Positions 32,356 to 41,247 of a stretch of 64,000 nt of DNA are shown in pieces. The DNA comes from Cryobacterium mannosilyticum. GTDB taxonomy: Bacteria > Actinomycetota > Actinomycetes > Actinomycetales > Microbacteriaceae. The notes beneath the pieces are model-generated. The model was not told the origin of the DNA. It worked only from the letters and a program-made list of their open reading frames with translations, and ran no database searches. Made by a program: the position numbers and the translations under genes. Numbering within the stretch: position 1 is the first letter of the stretch; each line of letters starts with the position of its first letter. Location: NCBI RefSeq assembly GCF_004402705.1, contig NZ_SOFM01000050.1, positions 1 through 64,000 of the forward strand, given 5' to 3'.

Positions 32356-35300
32356 ATGTCATCTGCACCTCGAAGCCGGTTGCGCCTGGCCGGCGCCGCA
32401 CTGCTGGGAGTGAGCCTCGTCGCCGCTCCGCTCTTCGCCCTCCCGGCGCAGGCGAGCACGGCCGGCACCGGCGTCATCATCAACGAGGCGTACCTCAACG
32501 GTGGCAGCGCGGGGGCGAGCTACCTGAACAAGTTCGTCGAGCTCTACAACCCCACGGATGCCCCGGTCACCCTCGACGGAACCTCGCTCCAGTACCGCTC
32601 CGCCACCGGGGCCGCGAACCCGACCGGCGTGCTCGCGCTGACCGGCCAGATCCCGGCCAGGGGCTACTTCCTCGTGCAGGGCAACTCGAACGCCGCCAAC
32701 GGCGCCGCGCTGCCGGCCCCCGACGCCTCCCTCGCCTTCTCCTTCGCCGCCGGCGGCGGAACGCTCTTCCTCGCCGGCCAGGCCACCGCGCTGACCATGC
32801 CGGCCACCGGCTCGCTCGTCGGCACGCCGGGGATCATCGACCTGCTCGGCTACGGCAGCTCCAACACCTTCGAGACCGCGGCCGCCCCCGCCGCATCCGT
32901 CACCACCTCGCTCGCCCGCACCGGCCAGGTCGACACCGACGCCAACGCGGCCGACTTCACCGCCGCCGCGCCGACCCCGATGAACGCGGCGTCCACCCCG
33001 ACCCCGACGCCCACCCCGACGCCGACCCCGACGCCGACCCCGACGCCGACGCCGACCCCCACCCCGACGCCGACCCCCACGCCCACCCCGGCCGACGCCC
33101 TGCCGATCAGCGAGATCCAGGGCACGACCGACGTGAGCCCCAGGGCCGGCAGCACCGTGACCACCTCCGGGGTCGTCACCGCCGCCTACCCGGCCGGCGG
33201 CTTCAAGGGCTTCTACCTGCAGACGCCCGGCACCGGCGGCGCCCTCGACCCGGCCTCCCACCCGGCCTCCGACGGCATCTTCGTCTACACCGGCACCCTG
33301 GCCACCACGGTGGCCGTCGGCGACTTCCTCTCCGTCACCGGCGCCGTCAGCGAGTACTTCGGCCTGACCCAGCTGAGCGTCCCAGCCCTCACCGACCTCG
33401 CCCCGCTCGATCCGGCCGGCATCGTGCCGCCGCAGCCGGCCACCGTCGCCCTGCAGCGTGAGGCCGCCGCCCGCGAAGCCCTCGAGGGCATGCTCCTTGC
33501 CCCGGCCGGCGACTTCACCGTCACCAACAACTACTCGACCAACCAGTACGGCGAGATCGGCCTCGCCGCCGGCACCACCGCGCTCGTCACGCCGACCGCC
33601 GTGGCCCGCCCCGGCACGGCCGAGTACACCGCCGCCGTCGCCGACAACAAGGCCAGGGCGGTGACCCTCGACGACGGTGCCACCACCAACTACCTGGCCG
33701 CCGCGAACAAGGCCAAGCCTGTCCCGTACCTGTCGACGGATGCCCCGGTGCGCGTCGGCGCGGCCGTCACCTTCACCCGGCCGGTCATCCTCGACTTCCG
33801 CAACAGCGCCTGGAAGTTCCAGCCGACCGCCGAGCTCGTGCCGGCCACGGCCGCCACCGTGCAGCCGGCCACCTTCGCCGACACCCGCACGGCCGCGCCG
33901 CGCGAGGTGGGCGGCGACATCCGCCTGGCCACCTTCAACGTGCTCAACTACTTCCCGACCACCGGAGACTCGCTCACCGGCTGCACCTACTACACCGACC
34001 GGGCCGGCACGCCGATCACCGTGAACAGCGGATGCGACGCCCGCGGCGCGGCCACCCAGGTCAGCTTCGAACGGCAGCAGGCCAAGATCGTCTCGGCGAT
34101 CAACGCGCTCGGCGCCCAGGTCGTCTCGCTCGAGGAGATCGAGAACTCGGCCCGGTTCGGCCAGAACCGCGACGCCGCCCTGTCCACCCTGGTCGACGCG
34201 CTCAACGCCGCCGCCGGCAGCCCGGTCTGGGCGTTCGTGCCCTCACCGGCCGTGCTCCCCGCCTCCGAAGACGTGATCCGCACCGCGTTCATCTACAAGA
34301 AGCACGCCGTCGAGACCGTCGGGGCCTCCAGCATCCTCGACGCGCCGGCCTTCGTCAACGCCCGCCAGCCGCTCGCCCAGGCGTTCCAGCTGGTCGGCGA
34401 CACCGGCAGCTCGTTCCTCGCCATCGTCAACCACTTCAAGTCGAAGGGGTCCGGCACCGGCGTCGACGCCGACACCGGCGACGGCCAGGGTGCCTCGAAC
34501 GCCTCCCGGGTCAACCAGGCGACCGCCCTCGTCGGCTTCGCCGACAAGCTCAAGACCGACGCCGGCATCACGCGGGTCTTCCTCACCGGAGACTTCAACG
34601 CCTACGACAAGGAAGACCCGATCAAGGTCATCACCGACGCCGGCTACCTCAGCCAGGAGGCCAAGAGCGGCGAGTATACCTACGCGTTCGGTGGGGCCGT
34701 CGGCTCCCTCGACCACGTGTTCGCCTCGGCCGAAGCGGATGCCGCCGTCACCGACGTGGACGTCTGGAACATCAACTCGGTCGAGTCCGTCGCGCTCGAG
34801 TACAGCCGATACAACAACAACGTCACCGACTTCTACCGCGCCGACCCGTACCGTTCCTCCGATCACGACCCCGCGGTCGTCGGCGTGAAGCTGGCCAGCC
34901 CCACCGATGTGAACATCAACCTGCTGAACATCAACGACTTCCACGGCCGGATCGACGCGAACACGGTCAAGTTCGCCGGAACCGTCGAGCAGCTCCGCGC
35001 CGAGTACGGTGACGCGGCCACCCTGTTCCTCTCCAGCGGCGACAACATCGGCGCCTCGCTCTTCGCGTCTGCGTCGCAGAAGGACAAGCCCACCATCGAC
35101 GTGCTGAACGCCCTCGGGCTGAAGGCCTCCGCGGTCGGCAACCACGAGTTCGACCAGGGCTTCGCCGACCTCACCGGCCGGGTCACCGACGCCGCCGACT
35201 TCGACTACCTCGGCGCCAACGTCTACCTCGCGGGCACCCAGACCCCGGCCCTGCCGGAGTACACGATCGTCGACGTCTCCGGCGTCACGGTGGGCGTGAT

Positions 35301-37146
35301 CGGCGCCGTCACCGAGGAGACCCCCTCGCTCGTCTCGCCCAACGGCATCTCCACCCTCAGCTTCGGCGACCCGGTCGCCGCGGTGAACCGGGTCGCGGCG
35401 CAGTTGAGCGACGGCAACCCGGCCAACGGTGAGGCCGACGTGCTCGTCGCCGAATACCACGAGGGTGCCGGGGCCGGCGCACCCGAGGGTGCCACGCTCG
35501 AACGGGAGCTCGCCGTCACCGACAGCGCGTTCGCGAAGATCGTCACCCAGACCGCCGCCGACGTCGACGCGATCTTCACGGGCCACACCCACAAGCAGTA
35601 CGCGTGGAACGCCCAGGTACCCGGAGCCGCGGCGGGCGTCACCCGCCCGGTGCTGCAGACCGGCAGCTACGGCGAGAACATCGGCCAGGTCGTGCTCAAC
35701 TTCAACAAGGCATCCGGCGTCACCACCACCGTCAAGAACCAGGACGTGAAGCGGTCGACGACCGCCGACGCCACCCTGGTCGCCGCCTACCCGCGGGTCG
35801 CCACCGTGAAGACGATCACGGATGCCGCGCTCGCCCAGGCCGCCGTCATCGGCAACCAGCCGATCGGCTCGGTGACCGCCGACGTGACCCGCGCCTGCAC
35901 CGGCGGCACCGCGCCCTGCGCCGAGAACCGTGCGGCCCCGTCGGCGATGGGAACCCTCGTCGCCAACTCGCTGCGCGAGTCGCTCGCCGACCCGCTCAAG
36001 GGCGGCGCCGAGATCGGCGTCGTCAACCCCGGCGGCATGCGCGCCGACCTCAGCCAGGCGCCGGACGGCGTCGTCACCTACGCCGAGGCCAACGCGGTGC
36101 TGCCGTTCCTGAACAACCTGTGGACGACCAGCCTCACCGGGGCCCAGTTCAAGACGGTGCTCGAGCAGCAGTGGCAGCGCGACGCGGCCGGCAACGTGCC
36201 GAGCCGGCCCTACCTGCAGCTCGGGTTGTCCGACAACGTGAACTACACCTTCGACGCCACCCGCGCCGAGGGCGACCGGATCACCGGCATCTGGATCAAC
36301 GGCGCCGCCATTGACCCCGCGAAGTCCTACCGGGTCGGGTCGTTCAACTTCCTGCTCACCGGCGGGGACAACTTCCGCGGTTTCCTCGCCGGCACGGGAA
36401 CGCGCGACTCCGGTCTCGTCGACCGGGACGCGTGGATCAGTTACCTCACCGCCCGCAGCCCGGTCACCCCGTCGTTCGCCGCCCGCCAGGCGAGTGTCAC
36501 GGGTGCGCCGACCGCACCGGTCAGCCGCGGCGACTCCGTCACCTTCAGGGTCGGCGACCTCAACCTGACCTCGCTCGGCGCGCCGAAGAACACCGAGCTG
36601 ACCCTGCTCTGGCCGGGCAGCAACGCCACCCTCGGCACGGTCGCGGTGGATGCCGCAGGCACCGCGGCGGTCACGGTGACCGTGCCCGCCGACGCCCCGG
36701 CAGCCGGCGTGCTCGAGCTGACGGCGAAGGAGTCCGGCACGATCGTGCGAGTCCCGGTCACGGTCAACGTGCCGGTGCCGCCCGCCGCCGCGCCGACCCC
36801 GGCGTCGTCCCGCGCCCTGACCAAGGCCCTGAAGAACACGATCGCCACCGACCAGCGGGTCTACCACGCCGGGGACACCGTGACCATCTCGGTCGGAGCC
36901 TCCCACGCGGCCGAGTTCGTCTCGGCCTGGGTGCGGTCCACGCCGGTCAACCTCGGCGGCTGGCTCACCGTGGACGCGCAGGGCACGGTCACGGTGACCC
37001 TCCCGGCCGACCTCCGTCCTGGCAACCACGACATCGTCGTGCAGGATGCGTCGGGTGCCGTGATCGGCTGGTCCGAGATCAAGGTTGACAAGGTGAAGAC
37101 CCCGAAGCCGCCGCACGGCCACGACGACGACGGTCACGACCAGTAG
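32356..37146 (+). CDS. Secreted ExeM/NucH-type endonuclease fused to a 5'-nucleotidase
   Basis: A 1596-residue secreted protein. Order: Sec signal peptide (to about residue 34, FALPAQAS); lamin-tail domain (GVIINEAYLNGG, about 38-180); Thr-Pro repeat linker (about 213-245); OB-fold-like nuclease region (about 250-340); endonuclease/exonuclease/phosphatase domain from residue 521 (IRLATFNVLNYFP, SLEEIEN, TGDFNAYDKED, SSDHDP); metallophosphatase domain from about 851 (LLNINDFHG, NHEFDQG, GHTHKQY); 5'-nucleotidase C-terminal domain (about 1165-1370); Ig-like modules and a His/Asp-rich tail HGHDDDGHDQ. No LPXTG anchor. It could digest extracellular DNA to nucleosides and phosphate. ATG 32356 has GGGGAG upstream; ATG 32344 does not. 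Confidence 0.93.
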   Translation: MSSAPRSRLRLAGAALLGVSLVAAPLFALPAQASTAGTGVIINEAYLNGGSAGASYLNKFVELYNPTDAPVTLDGTSLQYRSATGAANPTGVLALTGQIPARGYFLVQGNSNAANGAALPAPDASLAFSFAAGGGTLFLAGQATALTMPATGSLVGTPGIIDLLGYGSSNTFETAAAPAASVTTSLARTGQVDTDANAADFTAAAPTPMNAASTPTPTPTPTPTPTPTPTPTPTPTPTPTPTPTPADALPISEIQGTTDVSPRAGSTVTTSGVVTAAYPAGGFKGFYLQTPGTGGALDPASHPASDGIFVYTGTLATTVAVGDFLSVTGAVSEYFGLTQLSVPALTDLAPLDPAGIVPPQPATVALQREAAAREALEGMLLAPAGDFTVTNNYSTNQYGEIGLAAGTTALVTPTAVARPGTAEYTAAVADNKARAVTLDDGATTNYLAAANKAKPVPYLSTDAPVRVGAAVTFTRPVILDFRNSAWKFQPTAELVPATAATVQPATFADTRTAAPREVGGDIRLATFNVLNYFPTTGDSLTGCTYYTDRAGTPITVNSGCDARGAATQVSFERQQAKIVSAINALGAQVVSLEEIENSARFGQNRDAALSTLVDALNAAAGSPVWAFVPSPAVLPASEDVIRTAFIYKKHAVETVGASSILDAPAFVNARQPLAQAFQLVGDTGSSFLAIVNHFKSKGSGTGVDADTGDGQGASNASRVNQATALVGFADKLKTDAGITRVFLTGDFNAYDKEDPIKVITDAGYLSQEAKSGEYTYAFGGAVGSLDHVFASAEADAAVTDVDVWNINSVESVALEYSRYNNNVTDFYRADPYRSSDHDPAVVGVKLASPTDVNINLLNINDFHGRIDANTVKFAGTVEQLRAEYGDAATLFLSSGDNIGASLFASASQKDKPTIDVLNALGLKASAVGNHEFDQGFADLTGRVTDAADFDYLGANVYLAGTQTPALPEYTIVDVSGVTVGVIGAVTEETPSLVSPNGISTLSFGDPVAAVNRVAAQLSDGNPANGEADVLVAEYHEGAGAGAPEGATLERELAVTDSAFAKIVTQTAADVDAIFTGHTHKQYAWNAQVPGAAAGVTRPVLQTGSYGENIGQVVLNFNKASGVTTTVKNQDVKRSTTADATLVAAYPRVATVKTITDAALAQAAVIGNQPIGSVTADVTRACTGGTAPCAENRAAPSAMGTLVANSLRESLADPLKGGAEIGVVNPGGMRADLSQAPDGVVTYAEANAVLPFLNNLWTTSLTGAQFKTVLEQQWQRDAAGNVPSRPYLQLGLSDNVNYTFDATRAEGDRITGIWINGAAIDPAKSYRVGSFNFLLTGGDNFRGFLAGTGTRDSGLVDRDAWISYLTARSPVTPSFAARQASVTGAPTAPVSRGDSVTFRVGDLNLTSLGAPKNTELTLLWPGSNATLGTVAVDAAGTAAVTVTVPADAPAAGVLELTAKESGTIVRVPVTVNVPVPPAAAPTPASSRALTKALKNTIATDQRVYHAGDTVTISVGASHAAEFVSAWVRSTPVNLGGWLTVDAQGTVTVTLPADLRPGNHDIVVQDASGAVIGWSEIKVDKVKTPKPPHGHDDDGHDQ
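32994..33090 (+). repeat. Thr-Pro coding tandem repeat
   Basis: About 16 units of ACCCCG/ACGCC(C) type encode a Thr-Pro dipeptide run that links the lamin-tail and OB-fold parts of the secreted nuclease. Such linkers are rigid and extended and their DNA is slippage-prone. Confidence 0.85.
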
Positions 37147-37160
37147 GCCCAACCGTGCAG

Positions 37161-37201
37161 AGGTCGGAACCGGTGCCATCCAGGCCCGGTTCCGACCTTT
37201 G
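37161..37201 (+). terminator. Terminator after the nuclease/nucleotidase gene
   Basis: Perfect 13-bp arms AGGTCGGAACCGG (37161-37173) and its complement (37186-37198) with a 12-base loop, then TTTGCG. It begins 14 bases after the stop codon. Confidence 0.85.
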
Positions 37202-37279
37202 CGTGATGGGAACCCGGCAAAGACGACCGACACGCTCGGCATTCCCGGCCGCGGGCGGGAACGTCGTTAGCCTTGATCC

Positions 37280-37912
37280 ATGTCGACGATCAAACATCCG
37301 GTCGGCCCCCAGTCCAGCAAGGTGTACTGGCGCCGTCGTCTCGTAGTAGGCCTCGGCCTGCTCTTCGTGCTTGTCATCATCATCCTCATCATCGTGCGCC
37401 CCGGCTCCAGCAACGGCCAGCCCGACGGCACGCCGAAGGCGCCGGCATCCACCGCGTCGACGGATGCCCCCGCCGCCGCGGCCACCGATCCGGCAGCGAC
37501 TCCGACGAAGTGCGACCCGGCGCAGGTGCAGGTGGAGGCCACCACCGACGCCGACACCTATGAGCCCGGCACGATGCCGCAACTCTCGCTCAGCATCACC
37601 AACACCGGCTCGGCGCCCTGCGTCATCAACGCGGGCACCGCGAAGCAGGTGTTCACGATCTCCAGTGGCAAGGATGTCTACTGGAAGTCCACGGACTGCC
37701 AGACCGACCCCAGCGACGCCGACGTCACCCTGGAACCCACTGTTCCGGTGAGCTCGACCACCCCCGTCACTTGGGACCGGATCCGCTCCAGCCCCGACAC
37801 CTGCGACTCCGACTCCCGGCCGGCAGCCCCGGCCGGCGGCGCCTCGTACCACCTGGCCGTGACCGTGGACGGCATCGAGGCGACGACCCCGAAGCAGTTC
37901 ATCCTCGACTGA
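37280..37912 (+). CDS. Membrane-anchored extracytoplasmic protein, unknown function
   Basis: A 210-residue protein: a basic N-terminus, one membrane helix (about residues 22-42, LVVGLGLLFVLVIIILIIV), an Ala/Thr/Pro linker to about residue 72, then a beta-rich domain outside the cell with four Cys (CDPAQ, PCVIN, DCQTD, DTCDS) that could form two disulphides. TAGCCT at 37268-37273 is six bases before the ATG, so the mRNA is probably leaderless. It seems typical of Microbacteriaceae; I recognise no named function. Confidence 0.82.
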   Translation: MSTIKHPVGPQSSKVYWRRRLVVGLGLLFVLVIIILIIVRPGSSNGQPDGTPKAPASTASTDAPAAAATDPAATPTKCDPAQVQVEATTDADTYEPGTMPQLSLSITNTGSAPCVINAGTAKQVFTISSGKDVYWKSTDCQTDPSDADVTLEPTVPVSSTTPVTWDRIRSSPDTCDSDSRPAAPAGGASYHLAVTVDGIEATTPKQFILD

Positions 37913-37971
37913 CCGGCCCGTCGCCCAGGCTGCCCGACACCGGCCGGACTGCAGCAAATCGTCACCCCATC

Positions 37972-38001
37972 GAAGGCCCTGAACTCACGTTCGGGGCCTT
38001 C
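37972..38001 (+). terminator. Putative terminator before ugd
   Basis: Arms GAAGGCCC (37972-37979) and GGGCCTTC (37994-38001) pair perfectly around a 14-base loop; no long T-run follows. Confidence 0.55.
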
Positions 38002-38061
38002 CGCCTGCGGACAGGTCCCGTTCACGGACTGCCCGTAGGCTGAATGGATGGAGAACATCGC

Positions 38062-39375
38062 ATGAGAATTTCCGTGATCGGCTGCGGCTACCTGGGTGCC
38101 GTGCACGCGTCGGCGATGGCCGAACTCGGCCACGACGTCATCGGCATCGACATCGACATTCGCAAGATCGAGCAGCTCGCCGCGGGCAAACCGCCGTTCT
38201 ACGAGCCGGGGCTGCCCGAGATCCTCACCTCGGCCATCGCCTCCGGCCGGCTCCGGTTCAGCACCGACATTGCGGATGCCGCGGGCGCCCAGGTGCACTT
38301 CATCGGCGTCGGCACCCCGCAGAAGGCCGGCAGCCACGCCGCCGACCTCAGCTACGTGGACGCCGCCGTGCAGTCCCTGTTGCCGCATCTCGCCGTCGGC
38401 GACCTGGTCGTGGGCAAGAGCACGGTTCCCGTCGGAACAGCCGCCCGCCTCGCCGAGGTCATCGAGCGCTCCGGAACGGGCGCGACCCTGGCCTGGAACC
38501 CCGAGTTCCTCCGCGAGGGCTTCGCCGTGAAAGACACGATCAGCCCCGACCGACTGGTCTACGGAGTGCCGTCCGGTCACGCGGGGGAGCAGGCCACGGC
38601 TCTGCTCAACGAGGTCTACGCCTCGGCCATGGCCGCGAACACGCCGCTGATCGTCACCGACTACGCCACGGCAGAGCTCGTCAAGGTCGCCGCCAACGCG
38701 TTCCTGGCCACCAAGATCAGCTTCATCAACGCCATGAGCGAGATCGCCGATGTCTCCGGCGCCAACATCACCGAGTTGGCGGATGCGATCGGCTTCGACA
38801 ACCGCATCGGCCGCCGGTTCCTCAACGCCGGAGTGGGTTTCGGCGGCGGTTGCCTGCCCAAGGACATCCGCGCCTTCACCGCCCGCGCGGAGGAGCTCGG
38901 CCGGGGCGATTCGGTCGCCTTCCTCAAAGAGGTCGACACGATCAACATGCGCCAGCGCCAGCGCGTCGTCGCGATGACCCTGCAGGCGCTCGACAAGCCG
39001 GTCTACACCGCGAAGGTCGCGGTGCTCGGGCTCAGTTTCAAGCCGCACTCCGACGACGTGCGCGACTCGCCGGCGCTCGACGTGGCCGTGCAGCTGCGCG
39101 GCCTGGGCGCCGATGTCGTGGCGACCGACCCGCAGGGCATCGAGAACTCGCGGCTGCGGCACCCGCAGCTCACCTACTCGACCTCGGTCGAGGAGACCCT
39201 GCGCGGCGCCGACGCGGTGGTGCTCGTCACCGAGTGGGCCGAGTTCAAGCAGATCGACCCGGTCTGGGCCGCCGGCCTGGTGCGAGTTCCCATCATCATC
39301 GACGGCCGCAACACCCTCGACGCCGCCGCCTGGCGAGCAGCCGGCTGGACCTACCAGGGCCTCGGCCGCCCGTAG
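38062..39375 (+). CDS. ugd: UDP-glucose 6-dehydrogenase
   Basis: A 437-residue enzyme that oxidises UDP-glucose to UDP-glucuronate for surface polysaccharides. The NAD site is ISVIGCGYLGAVHASAMAELGHDV; the catalytic Cys is in FGGGCLPKDIRAF near residue 260; NPEFLREGFAV near residue 150 and LGLSFKPHSDDVRDSP near residue 325 are family blocks. ATG 38062 is preferred over 38044 because GGAG lies 8 bases before it and homology starts at MRISVIG. Repeats follow the stop directly. Confidence 0.95.
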   Translation: MRISVIGCGYLGAVHASAMAELGHDVIGIDIDIRKIEQLAAGKPPFYEPGLPEILTSAIASGRLRFSTDIADAAGAQVHFIGVGTPQKAGSHAADLSYVDAAVQSLLPHLAVGDLVVGKSTVPVGTAARLAEVIERSGTGATLAWNPEFLREGFAVKDTISPDRLVYGVPSGHAGEQATALLNEVYASAMAANTPLIVTDYATAELVKVAANAFLATKISFINAMSEIADVSGANITELADAIGFDNRIGRRFLNAGVGFGGGCLPKDIRAFTARAEELGRGDSVAFLKEVDTINMRQRQRVVAMTLQALDKPVYTAKVAVLGLSFKPHSDDVRDSPALDVAVQLRGLGADVVATDPQGIENSRLRHPQLTYSTSVEETLRGADAVVLVTEWAEFKQIDPVWAAGLVRVPIIIDGRNTLDAAAWRAAGWTYQGLGRP

Positions 39376-39377
39376 CC

Positions 39378-39451
39378 CCGGTGGTCGAGCTTGTCCAGAC
39401 CCGTGATTTCGGCAGGCTCAATCACCGGGGGTCGAGCCTGACGAGACCCGG
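39378..39451. repeat. Microbacteriaceae REP-type repeat, degenerate
   Basis: GGTGGTCGAGCTTGTCCAGA, then an inverted relative (TTTCGGCAGGCTCAATCACC), then a third half GGTCGAGCCTGACGAGACC. The same sequence family occurs at 45237-45262, 45376-45420 and 49227-49375. Confidence 0.75.
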
Positions 39452-39470
39452 CGGACTGGCTAGAGATACA

Positions 39471-39513
39471 GCAGTAATGCGGCTAAAGGCGCAGTGAAAA
39501 CTCGGCTAACGGT
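39471..39513. repeat. Two degenerate 20-23 bp repeats, possible IS-end remnant
   Basis: GCAGTAATGCGGCTAAAGGC (39471-39490) is followed directly by GCAGTGAAAACTCGGCTAAC plus GGT (39491-39513). Repeated motifs of this kind, ending just where a truncated gene begins, look like the terminal repeats of an insertion sequence (IS21-like ends carry multiple such repeats). No transposase is present. Confidence 0.4.
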
Positions 39514-39515
39514 GA

Positions 39516-39938
39516 AGTAGAGCCGATCCGGTCTTGGCCCGGCTCTTGGGCGTGGATGAACAGAAGCTCCTGTCCGCCGCGCCCATGGAGGTGCTGGACC
39601 CACAAGACGGCACGGTCCTCGGGCGGCTTTTTGAATCGCTGGTCGCGCTCAGCCTTCAGACCTACGCGCAAGCCAACGAGTCGCGCGTCAGTCAGTTCCG
39701 ATCGGGCAACGTGGACCGCGAGGTGGACTTCATCGTTCATCGTGGGGATCGCACCAATGTTGCGTTTGGGGTGAAACTGGCTCGACAAGTCGACGACCAT
39801 GACGTGCGTCACTTGCTGCGGCTCAGGAGGCACTTGGGCGATGATCTGGTCGACATGGTGGTCGTAGATACCGGGACCACGGCCTATCGCCGAAGCGACG
39901 GAGTCGCGGTGGTCACGTTTGCCTTGCTTGGTCCGTGA
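39516..39938 (+). pseudogene. C-terminal fragment of an AAA/DUF4143 ATPase
   Basis: The frame from about 39516 reads ADPVLARLLGVDEQ, then GTVLGRLFESLVALSLQTYA, NVDREVDFIVHRGD and RSDGVAVVTFALLGP. This is the C-terminal DUF4143 nuclease-like part of ATPases that are normally about 400 residues. The AAA domain and start are missing: an in-frame TGA stands at 39513 and IS-end-like repeats lie directly upstream. A TTG at 39534 could begin translation, but the protein would be only 134 residues and lack its ATPase. Confidence 0.8.
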
Positions 39939-40051
39939 ACGAGGGCACGAGGCAATCGCGTCGATGTGCTGGCCTCCGAGCAAACCGGCGACCCCGAACC
40001 AGCGGCAGTCGCTGAGCCGCCAAGGATCGGTTCCCTCCTTCGTCGTCCGTC

Positions 40052-40080
40052 TTGTACATCGAGTGCTCTATACGTACAGT
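40052..40080 (+). promoter_or_regulatory. Promoter of the phd-relE operon
   Basis: TTGTAC (40052-40057), a 17-base spacer, and TACAGT (40075-40080). The antitoxin ATG at 40087 begins 7 bases after the -10, so the mRNA is probably leaderless. GTAC repeats through the region (GTACATC, CGTACAG, AGTACAT) may be antitoxin operators. Confidence 0.6.
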
Positions 40081-40086
40081 TAGTAC

Positions 40087-40362
40087 ATGTCGTCCACAAA
40101 ATCTGTCGCTGTCTCGGATGCGCGTGACCAGCTTGCATCGATCATCGACCGCGCCCGCACCGAGCACGAGCCGGTCTTCCTGTCGCGGCGGGGACGACGA
40201 GTCGCGGCCGTGATCGACTCTGACGACTTGGAGCGTCTGATCGAGTTGGCGGAAGACATGGCGGACATCCGTGGTGCCGAGGAATCGCGCGAGGAGATGC
40301 GCCGCACAAGGATCGAACCGACGCCGTGGAACGAAGTGAAGGCAGACCTCGGCCTCGTATGA
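40087..40362 (+). CDS. Phd/YefM family antitoxin
   Basis: A 91-residue antitoxin. The N-terminus SVAVSDARDQLASIIDRARTEHEPVFLSRRGRRVAAVIDSDDLERLIEL is the Phd/YefM DNA-binding fold; the C-terminal half is acidic/charged and would bind the toxin. Its stop overlaps the toxin start in ATGA. Its antitoxin role follows from family and pairing. Confidence 0.9.
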   Translation: MSSTKSVAVSDARDQLASIIDRARTEHEPVFLSRRGRRVAAVIDSDDLERLIELAEDMADIRGAEESREEMRRTRIEPTPWNEVKADLGLV

Positions 40363-40622
40363 CCTGCACGGTGAGCATCGCGCCAGCCGCTGAAAGGCAA
40401 CTGCGCAAGTTCGACCCTCAGGTGCGGCGTCGCGTGCAAGCCGCGATTGATCTACTGGCGGGCGAGCCGCGACCTCCCAGAGCGATTCAACTCGTCGGCG
40501 GCTCCGGAGAGTGGCGAGTTCGAACTGGGGACTATCGCATCGTCTACGAGATTCGCGACGAGCAACTGATCGTGCTCGTCCTCCAGGTCGGCCATCGTCG
40601 TGAGATCAACCAATCCCGGTAG
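40359..40622 (+). CDS. RelE/ParE family toxin
   Basis: An 87-residue RelE-fold protein, with SIAPAAERQLRKFDPQVRRRVQAAIDLL, WRVRTGDYRIVYEI and LVLQVGHRREI, the usual RelE blocks; it would cut ribosome-bound mRNA. ATG 40359 is chosen from overlap with the antitoxin; an in-frame upstream ATG at 40326 lies inside the antitoxin gene. The pair lies in the accessory segment, as such modules often do. Confidence 0.9.
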   Translation: MTCTVSIAPAAERQLRKFDPQVRRRVQAAIDLLAGEPRPPRAIQLVGGSGEWRVRTGDYRIVYEIRDEQLIVLVLQVGHRREINQSR

Positions 40623-40920
40623 CAAGTCCTGGCGACACGCGGACCTGCGGTTGAGACGCGGACAAAACACCTTGGCTGCCGCTGGCGAAGGTGCTTTCTC
40701 CGCAAACGAGCGCCAAATGCTCGAGCTCGGCAAGGCAAATACACGATCCCAGTCCTCGATGACGTTGGGGCGGCCTCGGCCCTCAGATGCCCAGAACCCG
40801 TCGGATGCTGTCGGCGATCTCGAAGAAAATGTAGCGTGACGCAGGCCCGACCTGAACGGTTCCCATCAACGTCGCCCAAAGTCAGGCTTTTGTCGGGAAT
40901 TACGGCTAGACCAGGGTGTC
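40623..40920. other. Intergenic region without a convincing gene
   Basis: About 300 bases after the toxin gene. Short frames exist on both strands, but they have no ribosome site, no recognisable domain and non-typical codon use for this genome. The last bases form part of the palindrome GGTGTCATGACACC (40915-40928), which contains the next start codon. Confidence 0.5.
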
Positions 40921-41247
40921 ATGACACCTGCGCCCCACGACAAGCCGGCAAGCTCGGAGGAGGAGCGGTGGCTCGTCATCAACGGTCGCCGGTGGCGCCG
41001 CACCGATCCGTGCCTGCCCGAGGATGTCGTCACCGAGCTGAAATCGCAGCTGGGTCGGGGAAGATCGGGCGTTCGCGCGGCCAAGGCGGCTGGAGATGAC
41101 CAAGCCGTGGCGCTGGCGCGCCGACGCGTGGGAATGGCCAAACACGGTCTGGGGGAGCGCGGCCCGTATTGGTGGGAGGAACCCGAAACGGCGCGGGTGA
41201 TGCGGGCACGCCAGGTGCTCGAGGAGCTAGCCGCCCTCGACAGTTGA
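40921..41247 (+). CDS. Conserved hypothetical protein (often misnamed biopolymer transporter Tol)
   Basis: A 108-residue soluble protein: WLVINGRRWRRTDPCLPEDVV near residue 17, then a helical Arg/Ala-rich part RSGVRAAKAAGDDQAVALARRRV, and LGERGPYWWEE. I recognise this pattern from short actinobacterial proteins labelled biopolymer transporter Tol; nothing in it supports transport. The ATG lies at the centre of a 14-bp perfect palindrome, suggesting an operator or leaderless start. Confidence 0.7.
   Translation: MTPAPHDKPASSEEERWLVINGRRWRRTDPCLPEDVVTELKSQLGRGRSGVRAAKAAGDDQAVALARRRVGMAKHGLGERGPYWWEEPETARVMRARQVLEELAALDS

Noticed and set aside
34243..37242. 999-codon minus-strand frame opposite the nuclease gene
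   Set aside because: Antisense frame produced by high GC at third positions; composition is Arg/Gly/Val-rich with no domain.
40600..40839. 79-codon plus-strand frame after the RelE gene
   Set aside because: Overlaps the toxin gene end, no ribosome site, no recognisable sequence.
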